The notes under the pieces were generated by a model. That model did no database searches. It was not told the DNA's origin and saw only the letters and a program-made list of their open reading frames with translations. A DNA stretch of 55,156 nucleotides from JAXHUM01 sp034189325 (GTDB lineage: Bacteria > Desulfobacterota > DSM-4660 > Desulfatiglandales > Desulfatiglandaceae), in contig JAXHUM010000010.1 of the NCBI GenBank assembly GCA_034189325.1, forward strand, positions 1 through 55,156, in the 5' to 3' direction. This document shows positions 1 through 7,770 of this stretch, in pieces. Within the stretch, counting starts at the first letter, position 1, and each line of letters starts with the position of its first letter. The position numbers were made by a program, and so were the translations under genes.

Positions 1-1
1 A

Positions 2-76
2 CTTAAAGGCGACAAATTCCGGTTTCTGGAATCATTAGATAAAAAAGGAAGAAGCGTCTTTTTCAAATGCCGCTAG
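2..76 (+). CDS. C-terminal tail of a gene entering from the left edge (uncertain)
   Basis: Reading frame 2 is open from the window edge to a TAG at 74-76 and gives 24 residues (LKGDKFRFLESLDKKGRSV, then FFKCR). The composition is protein-like, but the stretch is too short to assign a family. It could also be chance openness. The following 190 bases up to the next gene are AT-rich and hold no other gene I can support. Confidence 0.3.
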   Translation, partial: LKGDKFRFLESLDKKGRSVFFKCR

Positions 77-265
77 GGAGAATATGTGAAAAAAATAACA
101 AAAGCAATACAGGACGTCAATAATAAGAGGCATTTGGAATTTCCTTGATCCCTGCAGACATATTTTTTATACTCCCTTTGAGAAAAACACTTCATATTAC
201 TTCACTATCTCAGACCTGAGTTCCGTTTCCCTTCTCCCTTAACCTGCATAGTAGGAGGAAATGGC

Positions 266-727
266 ATGCATCGATTTCCAGCCCGGACAAAAAAGAAGTC
301 AACAAGGGGCGGAGGGTTCATCGCTCTGGTGTGTCTTGCATCTCTCCTCGTTTTCCCCTCTCTCAACGAGTCAGCGTCAGCCCAAAGCGATGAAACCGAA
401 AGGCCTGAACTCAATGTGTTTAACCATGCAGGAACACCTGTCGGGGCTGTCGATAAAACAGGGAGGGTGTTTAACCGCCTGGGAAGGTCCATTGGGTCGG
501 TTGACAATACAGGGATTATATACAATATCTCGGAAAATGCCGTGGGAAAGGTGGATTCGAGCGGAAAGGTATTCAACAGGCTCGGCACCCTGGTTGGTTC
601 CGTAGAAAAGGATGGGAATGTATTTGATAACAAAGGCAGGAAAATGGGACATGTTTCATTTCCTGTCCCTTGGGACCTTCCAGTCATAGGCGGGGCAGCC
701 TGGTTTCTCCTTTTCAGGGTGAGATAG
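266..727 (+). CDS. Small secreted protein made of five ~17-residue beta repeats
   Basis: 153 residues of unknown function. The start is ATG 266 behind a strong AGGAGG at 253-258; an ATG at 261 in another frame lacks the repeat pattern. Residues 17-40 form a hydrophobic segment after a basic N-terminus, so a signal peptide or anchor is likely. The mature part is five degenerate repeats, e.g. RVFNRLGRSIGSVDNTG and KVFNRLGTLVGSVEKDG, each with an aromatic, a Gly turn, a G-x-V strand and a D/N-x-G turn. This suggests a small closed beta structure, possibly related to the so-called 5-fold beta-flower proteins (from memory, not verified). A hydrophobic tail ends the protein. It stands alone, 89 bases before the CO operon. 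Confidence 0.75.
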   Translation: MHRFPARTKKKSTRGGGFIALVCLASLLVFPSLNESASAQSDETERPELNVFNHAGTPVGAVDKTGRVFNRLGRSIGSVDNTGIIYNISENAVGKVDSSGKVFNRLGTLVGSVEKDGNVFDNKGRKMGHVSFPVPWDLPVIGGAAWFLLFRVR

Positions 728-816
728 CACTTGATGTGCCATGGCGAATGAAGAGAAAAAGCAGACACAGGATGGGCGTAAATAAATCGACAAGACCAGG
801 TGAAAAGGAGGATGAC

Positions 817-1914
817 ATGCCGAGCGAAGTCTACAAGGCGTTACGTGAGCAATTAGATCAGTATTCATGCGGTTTTCCCACCACGGAATCAGGGGTGGAG
901 TTCAAGATACTGGAGAGGCTTTTTACCGAAGAGGAGGCTCGACTGTATCTGAATTTGAGCATGAAGTTGGAAACGCCGGAAGCGGTGGCGAAGCGCCTCA
1001 ACCGCGATCCTGAAGAGATAGCCGCCATACTGCATGGGATGGGCAAGAAGGGGACCCTTTTTACATTACGAGTTGATGACACCTATAAGTTCGCTGTGTT
1101 GCCTTTTGTGCTGGGCATTTATGAATTCCAACTGGAGGCAATGGACCGCGAGATGTCCGCCCTGTGCGAGCAGTACTTTGAAGAGGCCTTTCTGGACTAT
1201 TCGGCCCAGGTCGATCCGCTGATGCGTACCATACCGGTGAACCGCTCGATCGAGGTGCCTCATCAGATAGCGACCTATGAAGACTCTCGCGAGATAGTGA
1301 AGAAACAGAAGTTGATTGCCCTTGCCAAGTGTATATGCCGGGTTCAACAGGGACTGCTCGAAAAGAGCTGCGACAAACCGCTTGAGGTCTGCCTGATGTT
1401 TGGGGCATGGGGGCAGCACTTTATCGATGAGGGAATGGCCCGGAAGATAACGGTTGACGAAGCGCTCAAGGTCCTGGATCTGTCAGAGGAGGCCGGACTC
1501 GTGACCCAGCCTGCCAGCTCACAGAACCCTGGCGGGATGTGTAACTGCTGCGGGGAATGCTGCGCCATCCTGCGGGGTCTGAATAAACTGCCCCGTCCGG
1601 CGGAAGTGGTCTTATCCAACTATTTTGCCGTGGTTGACCCGGACTTGTGTACGAGTTGCGAGACATGTATCGACAGGTGCCAAATGGAGGCCATTGTCAT
1701 GAGCGATGCCGATATTGCGGAAATCAACCTGGACCGCTGTATCGGGTGCGGACTTTGTGTGACGACATGTCCTACAGAGGCCCTGCGTCTTCAGATAAAG
1801 CCGGAGGATCAGCGAAGAGAACCTCCTGAGACACAGGGAGAGGCCATGGCAATGATGGCCGAGAAGCGTGGAAAGTCCATGGTTCCCCTTGCCTTCCAAA
1901 GAGCCTCTTCGTGA
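817..1914 (+). CDS. Winged-helix-like / 2x[4Fe-4S] ferredoxin protein, first gene of the CODH operon
   Basis: 365 residues. The start is ATG 817 with AAAAGGAGG just upstream; the open frame extends further 5' but without a ribosome site. The N-terminal ~100 residues are helical and resemble a winged helix (MKLETPEAVAKRLNRDPEEI). The middle part carries KCICR and a dense cysteine cluster, CNCCGECC. The C-terminus has two classical ferredoxin motifs, CTSCETCIDRC and CIGCGLCVTTC. Proteins of this architecture occur widely in Deltaproteobacteria as electron carriers of uncertain partner. Its position 117 bases before the FAD/NAD oxidoreductase, and in line with cooF and cooS, suggests that it takes part in, or senses, electron flow from CO oxidation. 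That role is inference. Confidence 0.8.
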   Translation: MPSEVYKALREQLDQYSCGFPTTESGVEFKILERLFTEEEARLYLNLSMKLETPEAVAKRLNRDPEEIAAILHGMGKKGTLFTLRVDDTYKFAVLPFVLGIYEFQLEAMDREMSALCEQYFEEAFLDYSAQVDPLMRTIPVNRSIEVPHQIATYEDSREIVKKQKLIALAKCICRVQQGLLEKSCDKPLEVCLMFGAWGQHFIDEGMARKITVDEALKVLDLSEEAGLVTQPASSQNPGGMCNCCGECCAILRGLNKLPRPAEVVLSNYFAVVDPDLCTSCETCIDRCQMEAIVMSDADIAEINLDRCIGCGLCVTTCPTEALRLQIKPEDQRREPPETQGEAMAMMAEKRGKSMVPLAFQRASS

Positions 1915-2031
1915 AAGGGCAACGGCACTATCCATTGACAAGCGCCATGCGGAGATGTTCGATTTCCGGATGGGGCCAAGGACAAATGTCAGGCGAACCT
2001 ACAGAGGGTGTCGCCTTCAAAGAGGGGTATG

Positions 2032-3261
2032 ATGGAGTATGTGATACTAGGAAACGGCATCGCCGGTGTGTGCGCTGCTGAAACCATACGGGGCCTTGAT
2101 TCCGAAGGAAGCATCCGCATGGTCGCAGATGAGCCCGTGACACCATACAGCCGGCCCATGATCAGTATGGTCCTGGCCGGCGAGGTCTCAGAAGATAAGC
2201 TGCCCATCAGGAACCGCACCTTTTTCAAAGACCTGAATATCAAACCGGTGCTGGGAAACCGGGTGACGGGGATTGATGTGGATAAAAAAGAGGTCATGGT
2301 TCAAAACGGGGCCTCCCTTGCCTTTGACAAACTGCTCATTGCAACAGGAGCGGACCCCCGGCCGATCAAGGCCGAGGGCATGGATCGGAAGAATATCTTT
2401 TACATGCGGACCCAGGCCCATGTCCAAGAGATGCTCAAGGTCCTCCCGGATGTTCGGAAAGCCCTTGTCTTGGGCGGCGGGCTTGTGGGGTTTAAGGCCG
2501 CCTACGCCCTCATGCAGAGGGGGCTTGAGGTGTCTATGCTTATTACTTCCGGCTATCCCCTCTCCATGCAGGTGGATGAAGCTGCAGGCGGAATGATTCG
2601 CAAGGAACTGGAAAAATTCGGTCTCAATGTCACAGTGGGTATGAGCGTCGAGGCTTTTGAGGGAGAGGGCGCGGTGACAGGGGCGATCCTTTCAGACGGG
2701 ACTCACGCCTCGTGCGATCTGGTGGTGGTAGGGAAGGGCGTTCGGCCGGCGTGCTCCTTTGTTCCCGGGGATCAAATCGATAAAGACCTGGGTATTGTCG
2801 TCAACGAATATATGGAGACAAGTGTGCGCGATGTGTTTGCCGCCGGCGATGTGGCTGAAAGCATGGATATTTCGAGGCAAGAACCATGGATAAACGCCAT
2901 CTGGCCCGAGGCAGTGGCCCAGGGTCGGGTCGCCGGGGCCAATATGGCGGGCCGTCAGGTGCCTTATAAGGGGAGCTTGAGCCGGAACGTGATGAGGATT
3001 TTCGACCTGGACCTCATGACCATGGGCCTGGTGAATCCACCTCCAGACTCTGAATTCGAAGTGATCACCGCGCACGATCAACGGCGCAAGACCTACCGAA
3101 AACTGGTTTTCCGCCAAGATATTCTGGTCGGCGCGGTCTTGATAAACAACATTGATCAGGGAGGCATTTTTATGGGACTGATTCACAATGAGGTCCCGCT
3201 CCATATCCCAAAGAGCCTTCTTGCAGAACCCACCTTTAACTTTAAACAGCTCGTGATCTAA
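2032..3261 (+). CDS. FAD/NAD(P)-dependent oxidoreductase of the CODH operon (FNOR type)
   Basis: 409 residues of the pyridine-nucleotide-disulphide oxidoreductase superfamily (NirB-N, rubredoxin reductase like). The FAD-binding loop GNGIAGVCAAETI is at the very N-terminus, the NAD loop GGGLVGFKAA near residue 154, and the second FAD motif (VFAAGDVAE) near residue 275. No redox-active CxxxxC pair is seen. I chose ATG 2032 because AGAGGGG at 2021-2027 sits four bases upstream; GTG 2008 and ATG 2029 are alternatives. In other CO oxidisers a cooF-cooS-FNOR cluster is thought to pass electrons from CO through CooF to NAD(P)+, and the same role is inferred here. The next gene follows after 20 bases. 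Confidence 0.88.
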   Translation: MEYVILGNGIAGVCAAETIRGLDSEGSIRMVADEPVTPYSRPMISMVLAGEVSEDKLPIRNRTFFKDLNIKPVLGNRVTGIDVDKKEVMVQNGASLAFDKLLIATGADPRPIKAEGMDRKNIFYMRTQAHVQEMLKVLPDVRKALVLGGGLVGFKAAYALMQRGLEVSMLITSGYPLSMQVDEAAGGMIRKELEKFGLNVTVGMSVEAFEGEGAVTGAILSDGTHASCDLVVVGKGVRPACSFVPGDQIDKDLGIVVNEYMETSVRDVFAAGDVAESMDISRQEPWINAIWPEAVAQGRVAGANMAGRQVPYKGSLSRNVMRIFDLDLMTMGLVNPPPDSEFEVITAHDQRRKTYRKLVFRQDILVGAVLINNIDQGGIFMGLIHNEVPLHIPKSLLAEPTFNFKQLVI

Positions 3262-3281
3262 ATCGAACAAAGGAGGTCGCT

Positions 3282-3884
3282 ATGAAACAAGTCGTGGTCC
3301 ACCCGGAACGATGTGTGGGCTGTATGCAGTGCATGGCCGCCTGCGCCGTGGCCCATTCCCTCACCAAGCACTTGCATACGGCCGTCATGGAAAAGCCCCG
3401 TCCCCGATCTCGGGTGCATGTGGGGGTTGGTCTCTATAACGAAGGATTTCCCAACCGCTGCAGGCACTGTAGCCCGGCCCCATGCATGCTCGCCTGTTTG
3501 TCCGGCGCTATCTTTCGAGACGAGGAAACGGCAACAGTTCTGATTAACCCGGACAGGTGCATCAATTGCGCCTCCTGCGCCATGGCCTGCCCCTATGGTG
3601 TCATACGTTTCCACGAAAAATGGGACGCGCCCCCTGGGAAGAGGGTGGCGGCCAAGTGTGACAACTGTGATGAGCGACGGGCCATAGGCCTGATTCCGGC
3701 CTGTGTGGAGGTGTGTAAATCGAATGCCCTGACCTACGAAGAAATGGATGGTGCCATGAAGCACAAAACCGACGAGGTCGCGCGAACCGTATCGGCTGCG
3801 GTCGGTGAAGACAGTCCTATCCCGGCAGGTCTCGCCCTCTTGTCAGGGGCCAAGAAGGCCCAACTGGCGACCCATAATAGCTGA
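3282..3884 (+). CDS. cooF: CooF-like four-cluster ferredoxin subunit
   Basis: 200 residues; SD AAAGGAGG before ATG 3282. Four cysteine groups appropriate for four [4Fe-4S] clusters are visible: CVGCMQCMAAC, CRHCSPAPCMLAC, CINCASCAMAC and CDNC...CVEVC. This is the layout of DmsB/CooF-type electron-transfer subunits. CooF is the immediate electron acceptor of CO dehydrogenase and passes electrons to a hydrogenase or, as the neighbour suggests here, to an FAD/NAD oxidoreductase. It lies 17 bases upstream of cooS. The assignment rests on context as well as on sequence, since this subunit family is large. Confidence 0.85.
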   Translation: MKQVVVHPERCVGCMQCMAACAVAHSLTKHLHTAVMEKPRPRSRVHVGVGLYNEGFPNRCRHCSPAPCMLACLSGAIFRDEETATVLINPDRCINCASCAMACPYGVIRFHEKWDAPPGKRVAAKCDNCDERRAIGLIPACVEVCKSNALTYEEMDGAMKHKTDEVARTVSAAVGEDSPIPAGLALLSGAKKAQLATHNS

Positions 3885-3901
3885 ACGCACAAGGAGGAAT
3901 C

Positions 3902-5791
3902 ATGGACGCAATATATGATCGTTATACGGTGACGGAAGATGGTCGGATGTTATTAAAAAAGGCTGAAAAAGACCAGGTCGAAACCGTGTGGGACCGTCAC
4001 GAGGCCCAGCAGCCTCAATGTGGATACTGTGAGACGGGATTGAGCTGTCGCAACTGCGTTATGGGGCCCTGCCGGGTGGATCCCTTCGGCGAAGGACCCC
4101 AGAGGGGGGTGTGCGGGGCCGATGCCGATATTATCGTGGCCAGGAATCTGATCCGGATGATAGCGGCCGGTGCTGCCAGTCATTCCGATCACGGCCGCGA
4201 CCTGGTGGAGGTCCTGCTCAAAGTGGCTGAAGGCAAGGCCCCGGGGTATGCTATCAAGGACCCGGACAAGCTGCGCAGGTTGTGTGGTGAATACGGTTTG
4301 GCAGTGGATGGTAAGGATGACCTGACCCTGGCAGGTGAGCTGGCCCATGCCATGCAGGAGGACTACGGCACGCGTCAATCGTCTGTGACGCTCTTATCCC
4401 GGGCCCCGGAACAGAGGAGGGCCATCTGGGAGAAAGTCGGCATTGTCCCACGAGGCATTGATCGGGAGACCTCGGAAGCAATGCATAGGACCCACATGGG
4501 GGTGGACAACGACTGGGTCAGCATCCTGCTCCATGGCATGCGCAATGCCCTGTCCGATGGTTGGGGAGGTTCCATGATCGCCACCGAGGTGTCGGATATC
4601 CTTTTCGGCGTTCCCGAACCCAACAAGAGCCTGGCCAATATCGGGGTCCTGAAGGAGGATCAGGTCAATATCGTGGTCCATGGGCACAACCCTGTTGTAT
4701 CCGAGACCGTGGTCACTGCCTGTCAATCAGCGGAACTGTTGAAACTGGCCCGAGAAAAGGGGGCCCAGGGGATCAATCTCGTGGGGGTCTGCTGCACGGG
4801 CAATGAACTGATGATGCGCCACGGTATCCCCATGGCCGGCAATCATCTCATGACCGAACTGGTCCTGGTCACCGGCGCGGTGGAGATGATGATCGTCGAT
4901 TACCAGTGCATCATGCCCTCCATCGGCCAGACAGCCGACTGTTATCATACCCGAATGATCTCCACATCGGACAAGGCCAAGTTCCCCGGCATGGAGCATC
5001 ATGAATTCTCCCCTGAAAACGCCTATGAAAAGGCCAAGGAATTGGTCCGGACCGCTGTTGAGAACTTTTCGGCCCGTAACAAAAACAGGGTTGCCATCCC
5101 CCCTGTCCAACCCCAGGAGGTGGTCAGCGGCCTTTCCGTGGAGGCGATCATTAAGGCCCTGGGAGGCGCGCCCGATCCCTTGATCGAGGCGATCAAGGCG
5201 GGCAAGATCCGGGGCGCCGTGGGGGTTGTCGGTTGTAACAATCCCAAAATCAAGCATGACTACGGTCATACCCAATTGACCACCCAACTGATCGCCAATG
5301 ATATCCTGGTCCTGGATACCGGCTGTGTCTCGGTGGCTCATGCCAAGGCCGGGTTCAAGACCCTTGAAGCCTTGGAAAAGGCCGGTCCGGGCCTCAAGGA
5401 AATCTGCGGGGCCCTGGGCATCCCGCCCGTGCTCCACGTGGGGAGCTGTGTGGACAATGTGCGCATTCTGGTCCTGGTGGCGGCCCTCGCCAATGCCCTG
5501 GGCTGTGATATCAGTGATCTGCCGGTGGCCGGGTCAGCACCGGAATGGTATTCGGAAAAGGCGGTTTCCATTGCGTGTTATTTTGTGGCCTCCGGCGTCT
5601 TCACCCACCTGGGCCCCATGCCGCCGATCACCGGGAGTATGAACGTTGTCAAACTCCTGACCGAGGGACTGGAAGATGTGGTGGGCGCGACCTTTGCCGT
5701 GGAGGCGGACCCTCAAAAGGCCTCCCGCGTAATCATCCGCCATATCGAAAAGAAGCGCAAGGCCCTGGGTCTGGACGCGCGGGAAGCCTGA
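3902..5791 (+). CDS. cooS: Anaerobic nickel carbon-monoxide dehydrogenase, catalytic subunit
   Basis: 629 residues, full length for CooS/CODH-II. It catalyses CO + H2O = CO2 + 2H+ + 2e- in the cytoplasm. The N-terminus has the D- and B-cluster cysteines at residues 40, 43, 49, 52, 57 and 71 (CGYCETGLSCRNCVMGPC). All C-cluster ligands can be found by spacing from the known enzymes: the His of HGHNPVVSE, then the cysteines of GVCCTGNE, VDYQC, GVVGCNN, LDTGC and GSCVDN, plus the catalytic Lys in SEKA. The enzyme should therefore be active. ATG 3902 follows AAGGAGG. It is the last gene of the operon. No acetyl-CoA synthase gene and no CooC nickel-insertion ATPase or CO sensor lies in the window. 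Confidence 0.96.
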   Translation: MDAIYDRYTVTEDGRMLLKKAEKDQVETVWDRHEAQQPQCGYCETGLSCRNCVMGPCRVDPFGEGPQRGVCGADADIIVARNLIRMIAAGAASHSDHGRDLVEVLLKVAEGKAPGYAIKDPDKLRRLCGEYGLAVDGKDDLTLAGELAHAMQEDYGTRQSSVTLLSRAPEQRRAIWEKVGIVPRGIDRETSEAMHRTHMGVDNDWVSILLHGMRNALSDGWGGSMIATEVSDILFGVPEPNKSLANIGVLKEDQVNIVVHGHNPVVSETVVTACQSAELLKLAREKGAQGINLVGVCCTGNELMMRHGIPMAGNHLMTELVLVTGAVEMMIVDYQCIMPSIGQTADCYHTRMISTSDKAKFPGMEHHEFSPENAYEKAKELVRTAVENFSARNKNRVAIPPVQPQEVVSGLSVEAIIKALGGAPDPLIEAIKAGKIRGAVGVVGCNNPKIKHDYGHTQLTTQLIANDILVLDTGCVSVAHAKAGFKTLEALEKAGPGLKEICGALGIPPVLHVGSCVDNVRILVLVAALANALGCDISDLPVAGSAPEWYSEKAVSIACYFVASGVFTHLGPMPPITGSMNVVKLLTEGLEDVVGATFAVEADPQKASRVIIRHIEKKRKALGLDAREA

Positions 5792-5813
5792 TTCGCCGAT
5801 GACGAAAACATAC

Positions 5814-5842
5814 GGCCCGCCCCCTTCGAGAGGGGCCGGGCC
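5814..5842. terminator. GC-rich hairpin between convergent cooS and tonB
   Basis: GGCCCG and CGGGCC enclose a second C-run/G-run pairing (CCCCCT with AGGGG). It lies between two convergent genes and could act on both strands. No long T-run follows on either side, so it may be a weak or factor-assisted terminator. Confidence 0.55.
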
Positions 5843-5932
5843 TGTTTCGGTACAATCAAAGGCGGTTCCATACTCGACACGGCAGTGCAGGCACCTTCAT
5901 TGACAGGTTCCCATTTGAAGGAGAGGGAGATT

Positions 5933-6703
5933 TTAATTCAGGCGAAAGCGTATGGGAACCCTCACCCACATCTCGATCTTCTCACGACCTCTCATTCCCG
6001 GTTCAAACAACCAGGCCCTGACAGAGGCAAGGGCCCTCCTGTCCAGGATCGCGTATCCACTCGACGTGAACACCCGGAGATCCTTGGGCCTTCCATGGGA
6101 ATCGACTAAGACTTCGAGGACCACTGTTCCCTGATAACCTCGTTTTCTCGCCTTTCTGGGATACTTGGGGGGTGGGTTGATGCGATACAGGGGAACAGCC
6201 TCCTGGACGACGGCTGATTCCGCCACGTGGGGATTGTCTGTAGGGCCGGAGGACAACTCTTCCCATGGAATGTCCCAGGCGAACGCTTCGGTCGTTTTTT
6301 CCGGCTCCTGATCTTTCTCGAGCTCTTGAGGTTCCGGGAGGGGAGGGGGCTGGGGAGCAGGCGGTGTGTCGGGAACAGTCTCAACGATTTGAGGAGGCTC
6401 ACGGGGTTTTTCTTTTGGTTTGGGAGGTTTTTTTGCGGGAACCTTTTTTGGTTTCTTCGGCTTCGGCTTCGGTTTTGGCTTCGGCTTTGGTTTGGGAGGG
6501 ACGATCTTCTTTGAGGGCGGATCGGGTTTCTTGATCGAAGGTTTTGGTTTGGGCCTTTCCGGCTGGAGCCGGTTCAGAGTCACCGTGACCGAGCGGTTTT
6601 CATGAATGCGGAGAGGCTTCTTCCTGATATCTCCCAGCTCGGTCTGGAAGAGGAGCGCATGGATCCCGATGGCCAGGGCTCCTGCCCAAAAAAGGCGTTT
6701 CAT
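5933..6703 (-). CDS. tonB: TonB energy-transducing protein
   Basis: 256 residues. It spans the periplasm and couples ExbB/ExbD to outer-membrane receptors. It has an N-terminal membrane segment (LFWAGALAIGIHALLF), then a long Pro/Lys-rich spacer with a perfect run of KP dipeptides near residue 75 followed by a Pro/Glu-rich stretch. The C-terminal TonB domain spans about residues 165-256 (YPRKARKRGYQGTVVLEVLV, GYAILDRRAL). The start overlaps the exbD stop by four bases (ATGA), so it is translated in the same operon as exbB-exbD and the upstream receptor. Presumably this set is dedicated to that receptor, under the same B12 riboswitch. Confidence 0.93.
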   Translation of the reverse strand: MKRLFWAGALAIGIHALLFQTELGDIRKKPLRIHENRSVTVTLNRLQPERPKPKPSIKKPDPPSKKIVPPKPKPKPKPKPKPKKPKKVPAKKPPKPKEKPREPPQIVETVPDTPPAPQPPPLPEPQELEKDQEPEKTTEAFAWDIPWEELSSGPTDNPHVAESAVVQEAVPLYRINPPPKYPRKARKRGYQGTVVLEVLVDSHGRPKDLRVFTSSGYAILDRRALASVRAWLFEPGMRGREKIEMWVRVPIRFRLN

Positions 6704-7110
6704 GGCGTCTTTTCCGCCTCAGCCTGGAGTGAGATACGACTCAGACCGGCCAACTGAATCTTATCGAGGACCTCGAAGAGCTGCTGGTAGGATAGAGCGC
6801 GGTCCGCAAAGACCAAGACCCCGGTTTCAGCATCCGCGCTCGCCCTGGCTTTCAAGGCCATAGACAGGTTCTCCAGGTCGACCGGTTCCCTATCGAGATA
6901 GATCGTCCCATCCTCTTTAATGGTGACAGCCAGCTCCAGCTTCTTTTCGATTTTTGCTGAATGGGAGACAGGGAGAAAGACCGATAAGCCGCGATGGACC
7001 GCCATGGAAAGCATGGCGTAGATAAAGAAGACAAGGAGAAGAAAGACGATATCAATGAGGGGGAGCATCTCAATGCGGGCCCTTTTTTTGACACCCATGG
7101 TGATCTTCAT
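6700..7110 (-). CDS. exbD: ExbD/TolR biopolymer transport protein
   Basis: 136 residues. Inner-membrane partner of ExbB and TonB. The single membrane helix near the N-terminus carries the conserved proton-path aspartate (LPLIDIVFLLLVFFIY), followed by a periplasmic domain (DGTIYLDREPVDLENL; VLVFADRALSYQQLFEVLD). It overlaps exbB and tonB by four bases on either side, so the three are translationally coupled. Confidence 0.93.
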   Translation of the reverse strand: MKITMGVKKRARIEMLPLIDIVFLLLVFFIYAMLSMAVHRGLSVFLPVSHSAKIEKKLELAVTIKEDGTIYLDREPVDLENLSMALKARASADAETGVLVFADRALSYQQLFEVLDKIQLAGLSRISLQAEAEKTP

Positions 7111-7739
7111 TGTGCGCCTTCCTTCTCCAAGTTGGAAGCCCTCACAAGCTTCTCATACACGATCTCCAGGCTGGTGGCATACTTCTCAACGGCCAGGGCC
7201 GCGCTTTCAACGCGTGTGCTGAAATAGTTGAAGGGAAACACGGAGAGGATCGCGATCCCCAAGCCCGAGGCGGTGGTGATGAGGGCCTGGGCTATTCCCG
7301 AAGTGACCGCCTCGGGATGTTCTATACCGGCGGAGCCGAGCATTTCAAAGGAGGTGATGATCCCGATGACCGTGCCGAATATGCCTAGAAGGGGAGCCAC
7401 CGTGATCATGGTGTCTATAACCGCCATATACCGCCCCATCCGCTTCATCTCTTCGGCAGCGGCTGATTCCATGGCCTTTGTCATGGAAAATTCCCGGTGG
7501 AGAATCCCGGACACGAGGATCCTGATGATATAATCCTTTGAGCCCGCCGCCTTAATCTTCACCGAATCCCAATCCCCCACGCGGCACAGCTCAAGGACTT
7601 CATCCACAAGGGGCTGATCACGATGCATGGCCACGCGAATCCAGAAGAAGGTCCTCTCAAGGATGACGGTCATGACGATGATCGAGCAGGCGAGAAGGGG
7701 GTACATCACGGGTCCCCCTTTTAGAAATATGCCGAGCAT
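7107..7739 (-). CDS. exbB: ExbB/TolQ/MotA proton-channel protein
   Basis: 210 residues with three membrane segments: residues ~10-30 (YPLLACSIIVMTVILERTFF), ~110-135 (APLLGIFGTVIGIITSF) and ~145-175 (IAQALITTASGLGIAILSVF). The P-L-L-G-x-x-G-T-V motif is diagnostic. It forms the proton-conducting motor with ExbD and energises TonB. It begins 31 bases after the receptor gene and is read in the same transcript, so its expression should follow the B12 riboswitch at 10.1 kb. Confidence 0.93.
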   Translation of the reverse strand: MLGIFLKGGPVMYPLLACSIIVMTVILERTFFWIRVAMHRDQPLVDEVLELCRVGDWDSVKIKAAGSKDYIIRILVSGILHREFSMTKAMESAAAEEMKRMGRYMAVIDTMITVAPLLGIFGTVIGIITSFEMLGSAGIEHPEAVTSGIAQALITTASGLGIAILSVFPFNYFSTRVESAALAVEKYATSLEIVYEKLVRASNLEKEGAQ

Positions 7740-7770
7740 GATTTTCTCCCATCACAATGGATAGAATATC

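Noticed and set aside
4727..5437. 236-codon minus-strand frame inside cooS
   Set aside because: Antisense shadow; cooS has all catalytic ligands in its own frame.
6460..6500. Simple-sequence repeat as a phase-variation tract
   Set aside because: It is the KP-repeat codons of TonB; a length change by whole six-base units would keep the frame, and such spacers are normal for TonB.
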